Assembly (NCBI RefSeq): GCF_000227115.2
Contig: NC_016480.1
Coordinates: forward strand, 806,001 to 870,000
Source of the DNA: Naumovozyma dairenensis CBS 421
Taxonomy: Eukaryota; Ascomycota; Saccharomycetes; Saccharomycetales; Saccharomycetaceae
Reading direction: 5' to 3'
Length of the DNA: 64,000 nucleotides
Shown piece by piece: positions 41,759 to 50,886 of the stretch. Each line of letters begins with the position of its first letter. The stretch's first letter is position 1. The translations under genes were made by a program, and so were the position numbers. Below the pieces are notes generated by a model, which saw only the letters and a list, made by a program, of their open reading frames with translations, did not search any database and was not told where the DNA came from.

Positions 41759-42505
41759 TCCCTAGCGAATTGCACAGATGTAGCGTATAGAACATTATAA
41801 TATCTTATTTTAATCCATAAATAAAGATAGAGCTGCCCGTTTCATACCTTGCATATCCATATCCTTTAACTACCCCAGCTTGGTTTAACTATAGAACATA
41901 TACATACGTACCATTTAAGAAAGTAGAAAAATGGCTGGGCTTCTTTAACGCTGAAAAGTTAAAGTTAACGCGTTGTGAAAAGTGAAAAAAATATTGAGCT
42001 GGGCGCTTGTTTTTCTACGCAAATTTCATAGCCAGACGTTCTAAGACATACGTAAATAACAACACTGCAAAAACATCTTCTTCAAAGAGGAAGGAGGACT
42101 CTAGATCAAAAGGACTAAAAGGAAGACTTGTTCGTTTGAAACTTGACTCTTCGTTTTATATAATATGTTTCAGGGTTCTATCTAGTTTTTGAGACTTTGT
42201 TCTTCCTTTATTAGCATTATTGTTTTCTTGGAGTGATTGATTGATAGATTTCTAAAACATCAAAGGCATAACATCAATTTAATTCTTTTTTTTTCATTCA
42301 CTCATACCTTATTTTATTTTTAATTTCATTTCATTATAATTTTGCATCAGTGGACTAAAAGTTGTATTATTACTCAATTTCTTTTCTTATTTCACCAAAC
42401 CCAAACTATAGTTTTTCCAAACTCTAAGCGTTTTCCCTTTACTCTCCAAAGAAAAACACAACAACAATTTGCATCTTATCATAATAACTCCTGTTCATAC
42501 AATTT
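41759..42505. promoter_or_regulatory. CYK3 upstream region, inversion junction
   Basis: An MCB site ACGCGT lies at 41968-41973, about 530 bp before CYK3. The frame at 42007-42192 is not convincing. In S. cerevisiae YDL109C is followed by TMA17, so this is one end of a flipped segment. No repeat matching the other end (58589-59803) was noticed by eye. Confidence 0.45.
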
Positions 42506-45265
42506 ATGACCTCAAATATATCATCATCATTGAAACCCCCATTTAAAGTGAGAGCAAAATATGGTTGGTCAGGACAAGCTAAAGGTGATCTAGGTTTCCT
42601 CGAAGGAGATATCATGGAAGTCACCAGAGTAGCCGGTGATTGGTTCTATGGCAAGCTTCTGAGGAATAGAAAATGTGCTGGTTATTTCCCAAATAATTTT
42701 GTTACCTTGTTAGAAGAACGATTGAATGAAGCGCCTGGTAATTCACAAGACTCTTCAAGAAGAACCACTACTACTACGACGAAGAAGGAACAACAAATGA
42801 AAACTTCAGTTCCCGCAATTCCCTCTAGGGAATCAGCAAGAAGCCATCGTGATAATTCAGCATCAACACTGCCTTCATTTCCTCATTCCAGACAGCCATT
42901 GAGAGTTTCTAATTCATCACCTTCTTTTCCTGAGTATTCTAGAAATATGAAAGTGAGTACAACAACAACACCTTCATATTATCCAAATGAAAAGCAAAGA
43001 AGGCAGAATAGGGAAACCTACCATGAACCTAAACAATATGTTTATCAACAGCAAAGAAGTTCATATTCGACAAGAAATGATAAATTCAATGAATCGCTAA
43101 ATAATCCATTACCACCACTTCCGCCTTTGCCAGCCATTTCAATGAAAGACAGTTCAAGGGATAGATTACCTACTAAATCATATTCCTCAAATGATATCAA
43201 CTCCTCGTTATCGAAAGACTATAATTATTACAAGGAAAATCAAAACTTCTACGATGGGTTCTATCCAACTAAGAAATCAATATTATCAAATGATGATAAC
43301 CATACTAGTAATAGTAACCCGTCTTCAAGCTCATCATCTTCTAACTTATTTTCGAACTCAAAATATCTCGACAATTCACTGACAAGCAGTGAAAATAGTT
43401 TTGCTTTAATGAGTGATTTCAGTGCTACGAGTGCTGGTAGTTTTGCAAGACATAAATACGCTCAGTCGTTCACAAACTCTTTGGAGAAATCTCAATCAAT
43501 TTCGAATAAAAAAAATACTGATACCATCAATTCTAATGATAATTCGTTTACTACTAGTGGTAACAGAATGAGCGGATTTTTTAAAAAAATGATGACTAAA
43601 TCTGCAACGCATACTAATAACGATAAGGAAGAAAATGATTCATACCCTAAATTGCCTGCTTTAGAGGATTTAAATATTTCCAACTCACATGGTGATGCTA
43701 GAGATTGGCTAACTATAAAATCACATATTAATAGATCAAGAACTTTAACCAAATATGATAAACATCCCAGATATATGAGAGCATTAGAGGAACACAGAGA
43801 TATTGTATTACATCCACAAGATTCCATTTATGATGATTTATCAACTAATGAAACAAAAGGTAGTACTAATAGTAAACCAGGGTTAGTTGATATTGAGCTT
43901 TCAGATTTGAAAGTTGAATATATTGATAAGATGACATGGAAACGTTGTACAAATAATAAAAAATTAAATCAAATGAAAATTGATTCATGGGCAAACTTGA
44001 CATTTTCAGCAAGGTATGCAACGACAATGGAAAAATTAAGAGGAATTTACATATTCTGTACAGAAATGTTTGCATTAATTGATGATAATGGATCTTCCGA
44101 TTTTTCCAAAGAACCACCAAATTTAGATCAATTATTATATCAAAATCATTGTACTCCATATCAATTAACATGGCTTTTCCAAAGATTAGCTAACTCACTG
44201 GGTATCACGTGTGAAATTGTCATTGGGTTCTTAAAGACACCGGGTTCACAGACAACTGAATTTAAATATAATCATTGTTGGTTAAGAGTCTTAGTCAACA
44301 GAGAATGGAGATTAATTGATGTCATTTTAGGAAATTTAACTAATCCAATTCATGAATTCGTTAATAATGAAAAAAAAAAGAAAGCTGAGAACTATTATTT
44401 CCTTGCACAACCTTTGGATTTCATTTATACTCATATTCCACCAAGAGACTTTGAACAACATATCGTACCAAGTATTGATCAATTATCTGCATTATATTTA
44501 CCATTAGTATTCCCATCATTTTTCAAAAACTCATTGAAATTGTATAAGTTTTGTACTGCTTTAAGTTTCTTAGAAGATTCAGAAATTTATGAATGTCAAT
44601 TAGAAATTCCAAGTGATATTGAGCTATTCACATCAGTCGTTATATCCGATGATAATGATAATGCAACGCCAATTCCATCAGAGAAACTATCAATTTACAA
44701 TAGTATGGATCTAACTTTAACACAAATGAAAAGACACAAAATGGATAGTTCACGAAGAATTGCCATCATTAAGGCCGTATTACCGCCGGGGGCAGAAAAG
44801 GGTTCATTATATATTCATTCAGGTCTTCGAGGCACACAAACAACGTTAGTTAATGTCCATCCATTATCTGTAATGATTCCATTAACTCATAAAGGTAATG
44901 AAAGTGAGTTTGAATTTGTGACAAGATTGCCTTCAGAAAATGTTCAAAGAATTGAGACCTATATTATGGAACCCCAGAATAAGATTTTGTTTGTTGATAA
45001 TGAATATAATTTTGAAATTATTCAACAACCGTTTGACGGTGTCATTTATAACAAGGATATAAGTAGATACGATAATGAATTACGATCAATGGCAATCAAA
45101 TCACCGTCAGGGAAAATATATTCAATGGTTAAGAATGATCCTCATTTTCCCTATGGAACATGGAAAAAGAATATTAATATTAAAGAAGTAGGGACCTGGA
45201 CAGGTTTAATTATGGATGATTCTGGTATTGGTTGGTGTCCATTTGCTGAATGGGTTTGTACGTGA
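42506..45265 (+). CDS. CYK3: Cytokinesis regulator Cyk3 (SH3 plus transglutaminase-like domain)
   Basis: Cyk3 acts at the bud neck in primary septum formation with Hof1, Inn1 and Chs2. The ATG is at 42506 and the length 919 (885 in S. cerevisiae). The SH3 domain covers residues about 10-72 (KVRAKYGWSGQAKGDLGFLEGD, GYFPNNFV). A long Ser/Asn-rich linker includes a proline motif NPLPPLPPLPAIS, a likely SH3 ligand. The transglutaminase-like domain spans about residues 500-610, with HCTPYQLTWLFQRLANSLGI near 545, NHCWLRV near 588 and WRLIDVILGN near 602. The C-terminal region is conserved to the end (GIGWCPFAEWVCT). It is followed by NUP84 on the same strand. Confidence 0.96.
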   Translation: MTSNISSSLKPPFKVRAKYGWSGQAKGDLGFLEGDIMEVTRVAGDWFYGKLLRNRKCAGYFPNNFVTLLEERLNEAPGNSQDSSRRTTTTTTKKEQQMKTSVPAIPSRESARSHRDNSASTLPSFPHSRQPLRVSNSSPSFPEYSRNMKVSTTTTPSYYPNEKQRRQNRETYHEPKQYVYQQQRSSYSTRNDKFNESLNNPLPPLPPLPAISMKDSSRDRLPTKSYSSNDINSSLSKDYNYYKENQNFYDGFYPTKKSILSNDDNHTSNSNPSSSSSSSNLFSNSKYLDNSLTSSENSFALMSDFSATSAGSFARHKYAQSFTNSLEKSQSISNKKNTDTINSNDNSFTTSGNRMSGFFKKMMTKSATHTNNDKEENDSYPKLPALEDLNISNSHGDARDWLTIKSHINRSRTLTKYDKHPRYMRALEEHRDIVLHPQDSIYDDLSTNETKGSTNSKPGLVDIELSDLKVEYIDKMTWKRCTNNKKLNQMKIDSWANLTFSARYATTMEKLRGIYIFCTEMFALIDDNGSSDFSKEPPNLDQLLYQNHCTPYQLTWLFQRLANSLGITCEIVIGFLKTPGSQTTEFKYNHCWLRVLVNREWRLIDVILGNLTNPIHEFVNNEKKKKAENYYFLAQPLDFIYTHIPPRDFEQHIVPSIDQLSALYLPLVFPSFFKNSLKLYKFCTALSFLEDSEIYECQLEIPSDIELFTSVVISDDNDNATPIPSEKLSIYNSMDLTLTQMKRHKMDSSRRIAIIKAVLPPGAEKGSLYIHSGLRGTQTTLVNVHPLSVMIPLTHKGNESEFEFVTRLPSENVQRIETYIMEPQNKILFVDNEYNFEIIQQPFDGVIYNKDISRYDNELRSMAIKSPSGKIYSMVKNDPHFPYGTWKKNINIKEVGTWTGLIMDDSGIGWCPFAEWVCT

Positions 45266-45667
45266 AAAATCGAGCCGTTGAAGTAAATATATTTTACCTC
45301 AAAATATGTAAAGCATTTATGAACACAAAAAGACAAGGCATTTTCACTCAATAGTTTAATCTATGCAGAATAAATTAAGTAGCATTTTTTATTCGGATTC
45401 TCCAAGATATATACCAGAATATAAATTTGCATTTAATATTTGGTATCCTTTAATACAAGAGTCAGCATATATAATAACCCTTATTTAGTCTAGTGTTACC
45501 CGGACTTTCTGATTTCTCAAAGTTTTTTTGTCAATCCTAAAGAAAGTCAAGCTCTATTTAACTATTGATGATGATATCAATAAAACGACTAGTGAGCAAA
45601 CAGTACAATTGAATAGGACAGGCAGCCAGAAAAGAATTATATACTCTATAATATCAGACAGCTTACC
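45266..45667. promoter_or_regulatory. CYK3-NUP84 intergenic region
   Basis: These 400 bp hold the CYK3 3' end and the NUP84 promoter. The sequence is AT-rich, and I identify no motif with confidence. Confidence 0.4.
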
Positions 45668-47962
45668 ATGGATATGGATTTTCCTTTAAGAAATGATATT
45701 TCTACCCCTTTAAGCGGTCAAATTGACCAAAAAAAGCAACATTTTGTCAAGTTTTCCGATGCTTTAATGGACTTCCAGGAAGCCGAACAAACGGAAGAAG
45801 ATATAGAGACGTCGGCTTCTCCATTTGATATGATCAAACAATTTAGATCAATTGCTGGTGAATTGGCATTATCTTCAATTGACAAAGCGAAAGAAGCTGG
45901 CGGCGAAACTACAAATAACGATTATAATGACTGGGAACTAGAAGCAAGATTTTGGCACCTTTTAGATCTTTTGATATCTTATAGAGTATCAGATCATGAT
46001 ATGAATGATGAAAATGAGAATGAGAACCATGCTAATGTTGTTTATCCCTATAATTCTAGCGCAATATTTGAAAAGGATCTCTTATCTAAAGATCATCAAT
46101 TATATCAAATATGGATCATTATAGTATGGTTACAAGAAAATCGTACCGTAGGAGAAAGACCAACATCATTGCCAACTTCTAAATGGGTAAATACGTTAAT
46201 TTCCGGCGGTGGGTTGAAAAGTTCGGATTTAGATGCCCGCTTGAGAGATCCAGCCGTTGTTAAATTGCATGAAAAAGATATTCAAGATGATCAAATGTTC
46301 TTTAAGTATATTTATGACCTTCTTTTGTCCGGTAATTATGATGAATTGTTTGATGAATGTAGATTATCCGAAAACTTAACCTTTAGTATGATTCTCTGTG
46401 GTATGCAGGAATATGTCAATCCTAAAATTGATACTCAAGTGGATAATGAATTCGACTCACAACAAGGTGTTAAGAAACATGCGTTATGGAGAAGAGCTGT
46501 TTTTGCCTTGTCTAAATCAAGTAATATTGGATATTATGAAAGGGCAATCTATCAATATTTAGCGGGTGTGATTCTAGAAGATAACAATGCCGGAAAGGAT
46601 CAGGCCATACTGATGGATTGGGAAACTGAGTTCTTATTATATCTGAATCAAATTTTTCAAATTGAAGTAGAAAATTACTTGTTGCAAAATAATAAATTTG
46701 ATTCTGAGGAATTGGTCTTACAACTACCATCCAAATCTATCTCATTACCTGATATATTAAATCTTTTAGCATCAAAATATCCAACGGAAAGTGAATCTCC
46801 GATCAGAGTATTGATTGGTGCCATCATACTGGATAAACTGCCTTCATTGGTCCATTCTTCTGTGGAAATGTTACAAGATTTAGTAGCCGGAGAAGAAAAT
46901 AATAATGATCTACTAGATGAACCTTATTTACTTCGAGTAATGACACATCTCGTTATATTTTTAGATTTTGTTACGCCAGGCATAATATCAAAACTGGATA
47001 AAAAGAGACTCATCACTGCATACATAAGTATCTTAAAACTACATGGATTATATGAATCTATACCAATATACATCAATTTTTTGGAACCAGAGGATGCATT
47101 AGAGGCGTATTCATTTATCTTATCGACTATGGAAGATCCAATAGTAAGAGAAAAACAATTGAAACTGATGATTTTTCTAAAATTACCTAAATCAGATATT
47201 TTGAAAAGAACTACCCAAAGAGTCTTTACAGAAACAGAGTCCGAGTATGAACCAAAGAACGAAATATCTGTAATCTTTGAAGTAAATGATATTGATAAAC
47301 ATCTAATATATAACGTGGAATGGCTGCTGGAAGGTAAATATTATATGGATGCAATGGAAGCCGTTATTGCATTGGCAAGACGTTTCCTTATTAATGGTAA
47401 AGTTAAAGCTCTGGATTTTTTCTTCAAGCGGAATTCTGTTGATGATTTGGTAAAGAACTATGATTTAACAAAATTGGCGGCTCAAAGAATGTCTACTGAT
47501 GATGATAGCATTATTTTAGATTGCAAAACCCAGGAATTACGTCAATACGAACGTTTAATTGATGGATTGAATAATTACGAGCAATGGAATAAGACAGTAA
47601 AATTATTAAATTCAGAATCTAATATTCCATCGTTGATAGAGAAATTCCGCGAATACACAGATGGAACATATGATATCATTAAAACCTTTTTGGTGGACTT
47701 AACTGAGAACCATGATCATCCAGAGCAAGAGATCCTCCATGAAATCAGGTCTTTGTATACACCATTTTTGATTATAGAACTACATAAGGGTCTCGTTGAA
47801 GCATCTAAGTTGCTCAAAATTCCGAAATTCATTAATGAAGCTCTAAACTACACTTCTTTAGTTGCAAATGAAACCGACAAGATATATCTTCTCTTCAAGT
47901 CAAGTAATAAGTTGAAAGAATATTTACAGTTAGTAGCAAATACTGCTACGCTAGTAGAATAA
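45668..47962 (+). CDS. NUP84: Nucleoporin Nup84
   Basis: Nup84 (Nup107 homologue) is a scaffold subunit of the Y-shaped nuclear pore subcomplex, binding Nup145C and Nup133. The ATG at 45668 gives 764 residues against 726 in S. cerevisiae. It is alpha-helical throughout. Recognisable blocks are ELEARFWHLLDLLISYR near the N-terminus, LWRRAVFALSKSSNIGYYERAIYQYLAG in the crown, and SYIFL-like helices (LEAYSFILSTMEDPIVREKQL) in the trunk. The C-terminal tail binds Nup133. It is convergent with IWR1, 97 bp apart. Confidence 0.96.
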   Translation: MDMDFPLRNDISTPLSGQIDQKKQHFVKFSDALMDFQEAEQTEEDIETSASPFDMIKQFRSIAGELALSSIDKAKEAGGETTNNDYNDWELEARFWHLLDLLISYRVSDHDMNDENENENHANVVYPYNSSAIFEKDLLSKDHQLYQIWIIIVWLQENRTVGERPTSLPTSKWVNTLISGGGLKSSDLDARLRDPAVVKLHEKDIQDDQMFFKYIYDLLLSGNYDELFDECRLSENLTFSMILCGMQEYVNPKIDTQVDNEFDSQQGVKKHALWRRAVFALSKSSNIGYYERAIYQYLAGVILEDNNAGKDQAILMDWETEFLLYLNQIFQIEVENYLLQNNKFDSEELVLQLPSKSISLPDILNLLASKYPTESESPIRVLIGAIILDKLPSLVHSSVEMLQDLVAGEENNNDLLDEPYLLRVMTHLVIFLDFVTPGIISKLDKKRLITAYISILKLHGLYESIPIYINFLEPEDALEAYSFILSTMEDPIVREKQLKLMIFLKLPKSDILKRTTQRVFTETESEYEPKNEISVIFEVNDIDKHLIYNVEWLLEGKYYMDAMEAVIALARRFLINGKVKALDFFFKRNSVDDLVKNYDLTKLAAQRMSTDDDSIILDCKTQELRQYERLIDGLNNYEQWNKTVKLLNSESNIPSLIEKFREYTDGTYDIIKTFLVDLTENHDHPEQEILHEIRSLYTPFLIIELHKGLVEASKLLKIPKFINEALNYTSLVANETDKIYLLFKSSNKLKEYLQLVANTATLVE

Positions 47963-48059
47963 ATCAAATAGATGGAAATCTATTATTAATAAATTTGACT
48001 ATCCTTTTCCTTTTCTATATAAAAGATATAAATGAGAAAATATATATTATGTGTGAATA

Positions 48060-49326
48060 TCACTTCTTATTGATCATATTTTGCAAATTACCGAATATCT
48101 TGTCACGATGCTCCGCTAATGGATCTTCGTCGTCGGTTGGGAAAAATCGATTCCTGGGGAAATTTCCCTTTCCATAATCGGTCATCAAACTATTATCATG
48201 ATCCAACTCATTATAATCAACGTCTATATCTTCTTCTGCCTCATCACTGTCATGTGTTTCTTCAATATCTGCACCTCTATCAAGGTCAACAAAATTACTT
48301 CCAGGATTAATCGAAGACAGAATATTATTATTGCCTCCTAATTTATCAAATAAATCCGCATACTCATCTTCTACGTTTTCCGTACCATCTGCTCTCAGTA
48401 TTTTTTGGTAATTCCATGGTTCATTTTGCGTCATAGGACCTTCGCCATCTGCGGCTATGTCTTCCCCTTCGCTTCCAAATAGAACTGATCTGTCGTCATC
48501 TTCATCTTCAGGATAATCATTCTGATAGTAGTTTTCCTCATTAGAATCCTCATCATCAGACCTCGCTAAGACATCTTCGTCCTCATCTTCATCTGGGACA
48601 AGATCCATGTCTGTATTGATAATCTTGACAAACCCAATTTTATTATCTCGCTTATATTTCGATATTTCTTCCTCATCAGGAAGATTTTCCAAATGGTAAA
48701 TATCATAAACATAATCCAAACTTGGCATAGTTATAATCTTGGCAGATTCTCCCGTGAAATGTTTCTTACTTGGTTTCTTCCTCGTCGTAGTGGGTTTCCC
48801 CTTATTCAAAGTCAAATACTTATCAACCATCTCATGAATCTCTGGTGGCAACTCATTATCATCATTTGTCGTAGTGGCTCTGTCTTGATCAGTATAAGGT
48901 AACGGTTTCTCATCCCCATCATAAGTAGAGGAATGGCGTCTCTTTTTTTGTTCTAATACAAAATGACGATTATCTGTGGCAGATAACTTCAAAAGTGGCG
49001 TTGTTGATTCATGTTCACTTTGATAACTATTGGGATTAACAGTTTTCGTCAATCTGAACATAAATTTTGTCCTCTTGTTTTTCTTTCCCTCATCAATCAC
49101 TGGTTTGTTTATTGCATGCTTCCAAATTCAAGTCACATTTTCGTTAGTATATGATTAGAAGATTTAACAACTGATATGGTATCCTTAAAATTTATAATTA
49201 TAACCGATCCCCTTAGAGGTTTTTTAACATACATAAAGCTTGGACTGAATCTTCATCTCTCCTTCTTTTAACTCTAATAAACTCAGGTGCATCTGAGCTA
49301 GGTATTGTGCTATTATTTAATGTCAT
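48060..49326 (-). CDS. IWR1: Iwr1, RNA polymerase II nuclear import factor, with a spliced 5' exon
   Basis: Iwr1 binds assembled RNA polymerase II in the cytoplasm and brings its own NLS. The gene has two exons. Exon 1 (49326-49233) encodes MTLNNSTIPSSDAPEFIRVK and then RRRDEDSVQAL. Exon 2 (49099-48060) continues IDEGKKNKRTKFMFRLTKT. Splicing joins the basic clusters KRRR and KKNKR into an NLS-like start and gives 377 residues. Exon 2 alone has no ATG before codon 14. The rest is highly acidic, with the conserved centre YVYDIYHLE and YDLVP-like block, and ends with FNEFDYNELDHD-type wording (DVDYNELDHD). S. cerevisiae IWR1 also has a 5' intron. Confidence 0.95.
49100..49232 (-). other. Spliceosomal intron of IWR1 (133 nt)
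   Basis: On the minus strand the intron opens with GTATGT (49232-49227), has a perfect TACTAAC branch site (49149-49143) and ends CCAG (AG at 49101-49100). Joining keeps the frame (phase 1) and restores the family's conserved N-terminus. These are the only perfect yeast splice consensus signals I noticed in the window. Confidence 0.95.
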
Positions 49327-49789
49327 CTTCTTAGTTTTATTCATTTCGTTTGACTCTTATTTCGGTTCATTACTTGTTTATATGTCCTGAGACTCACGTT
49401 CTTATTATCCTTGTTCTTTCCTTCAATCGGATTTCAAATGTCTTGAATGATTGAAAATAAGTAAACAGTTTTACCGCCCATCTAATACAGCGCAATAAAC
49501 AGGACCAATTTCTTCAGTAATCAATGTAGAATAAAGTTAATAGCAGATTCTATGTAGCTGGGGTCCTATTCAATCATTTATGTAAGACCTTTATTTTTTT
49601 ACTTCTATTAAAGCTGATCTTAGATATGGTGTTTTATTTATTATTATTTAGGGGAAACTCCCTTTAAAAGCTGTCTTATTAAAAATAATAAACAGAAAGG
49701 TCCGTCACAAAATAAATAAACTTCAAGGTAGGATGATATTACAACCAAATATTACTACAAGAGCAAACAGCTAATTTGGCCAAGGAATA
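49327..49789. promoter_or_regulatory. Divergent promoter between IWR1 and the SDR gene
   Basis: The 460 bp are AT-rich with no clear factor site and no RNA gene. Confidence 0.4.
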
Positions 49790-50674
49790 ATGGTGTTACT
49801 CGTTAGAAATGTACTTCTCAATATTTTAATTAGCTTTCAGAAAAGGTTCACATTCCCTTTTCTCGAAAAAAAAACTCCAGAAGACACAATTCTCAAAAAA
49901 GGATCTGTTGCTATCATAACTGGCGGTTCCGGAGGTCTTGGTTTAGAAATTGTTAAACGATTAACTTCAAGAAATGTAACTTGTATAATATTAGATGTGA
50001 TTCCTCCAAATGTTAGATTCAAAAAGGAAGAAAAGGTGATTTTTTATAGGTGTGACATTTCGAGTATACACCAGGTGAAAAAGGTTCATCGAGATATTCG
50101 TAAAAGGAATGAGAGAATATCATTATTAATTAATAACGCTGGAATTACTTGTGTGAAACCTTTGATTGAAATGACTAATCAAGAAATAAAGAAAATAATT
50201 GAAGTTAATTTTATTGGAGCTTATGGCATGATTGAAACATTTTTACCTGACCTGATGAGGGATAACGATAAATGTTATATAGTAAATATCGCCTCGGTTT
50301 TGGGATTAATTTCACCTGCAAATTTAACAGGATATGGTGCTTCAAAAGCGGGTATGATTGCCGTCCATAAATCTTTAGCAAGCTCTTTGAAGAATTGCAA
50401 AGAAGGCCACAAAATTAGGACATTATTAGTTTGCACGGGCAAAATTAAAACAACGATGTTCGAAACAGTTCCTACACCATCAAGTATTTTAGCGCCTGAT
50501 ATCGATCCTTCGGAATTGGCAAAGCTAATCATTCATTCTATTGATAATAATTTGGAACACACTTTAAAGGAGCCTTATTATGTCAATTTAGTACCTTTCT
50601 TTAAAATGTTGGATAGGCCGTATATTGCTTTACTGAAAAGGTTTAGCGGCATGAATCAAGCTACTTCAAACTGA
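49790..50674 (+). CDS. Short-chain dehydrogenase/reductase (YDL114W-like)
   Basis: It corresponds to YDL114W, an uncharacterised SDR. The ATG is at 49790, with 294 residues. A hydrophobic N-terminus (LLVRNVLLNILISF) may anchor it in a membrane or lipid droplet. The Rossmann motif TGGSGGLG is at about residues 44-51. NNAG is near 115, the catalytic YGASK near 183 and the upstream serine in NIASVLG near 169. All catalytic residues are present. The substrate is unknown. It ends 213 bp from the convergent ATG20, with a perfect hairpin in between. Confidence 0.92.
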   Translation: MVLLVRNVLLNILISFQKRFTFPFLEKKTPEDTILKKGSVAIITGGSGGLGLEIVKRLTSRNVTCIILDVIPPNVRFKKEEKVIFYRCDISSIHQVKKVHRDIRKRNERISLLINNAGITCVKPLIEMTNQEIKKIIEVNFIGAYGMIETFLPDLMRDNDKCYIVNIASVLGLISPANLTGYGASKAGMIAVHKSLASSLKNCKEGHKIRTLLVCTGKIKTTMFETVPTPSSILAPDIDPSELAKLIIHSIDNNLEHTLKEPYYVNLVPFFKMLDRPYIALLKRFSGMNQATSN

Positions 50675-50792
50675 ATCATTGGTACTTCGTTGGCTCTGAT
50701 TTAATAATAAAATGTCGAAGAGCCTAGCTGTATACCTTACATATTACCTTACATATTTCAATAGATTTGTTTTGAATGAAAAAACAATAAAT

Positions 50793-50845
50793 GTTTATCT
50801 CTTCACTTTATGGTAAATAAAAAACCATAAAGTGAAGAGATAAAC
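50793..50845. terminator. Perfect 22-bp inverted repeat between convergent genes
   Basis: The arm GTTTATCTCTTCACTTTATGGT (50793-50814) is repeated exactly in reverse complement at 50824-50845, with a 9-base A-rich loop. It sits between the 3' ends of the SDR gene (50674) and ATG20 (50887). A transcript from either strand would form the same 22-bp stem. A role in 3'-end formation is my inference; a MITE-like footprint is the alternative. Confidence 0.6.
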
Positions 50846-50886
50846 CCAGAAAGTTTAATAATGAAACCGTTAAATAGAATTGACAT

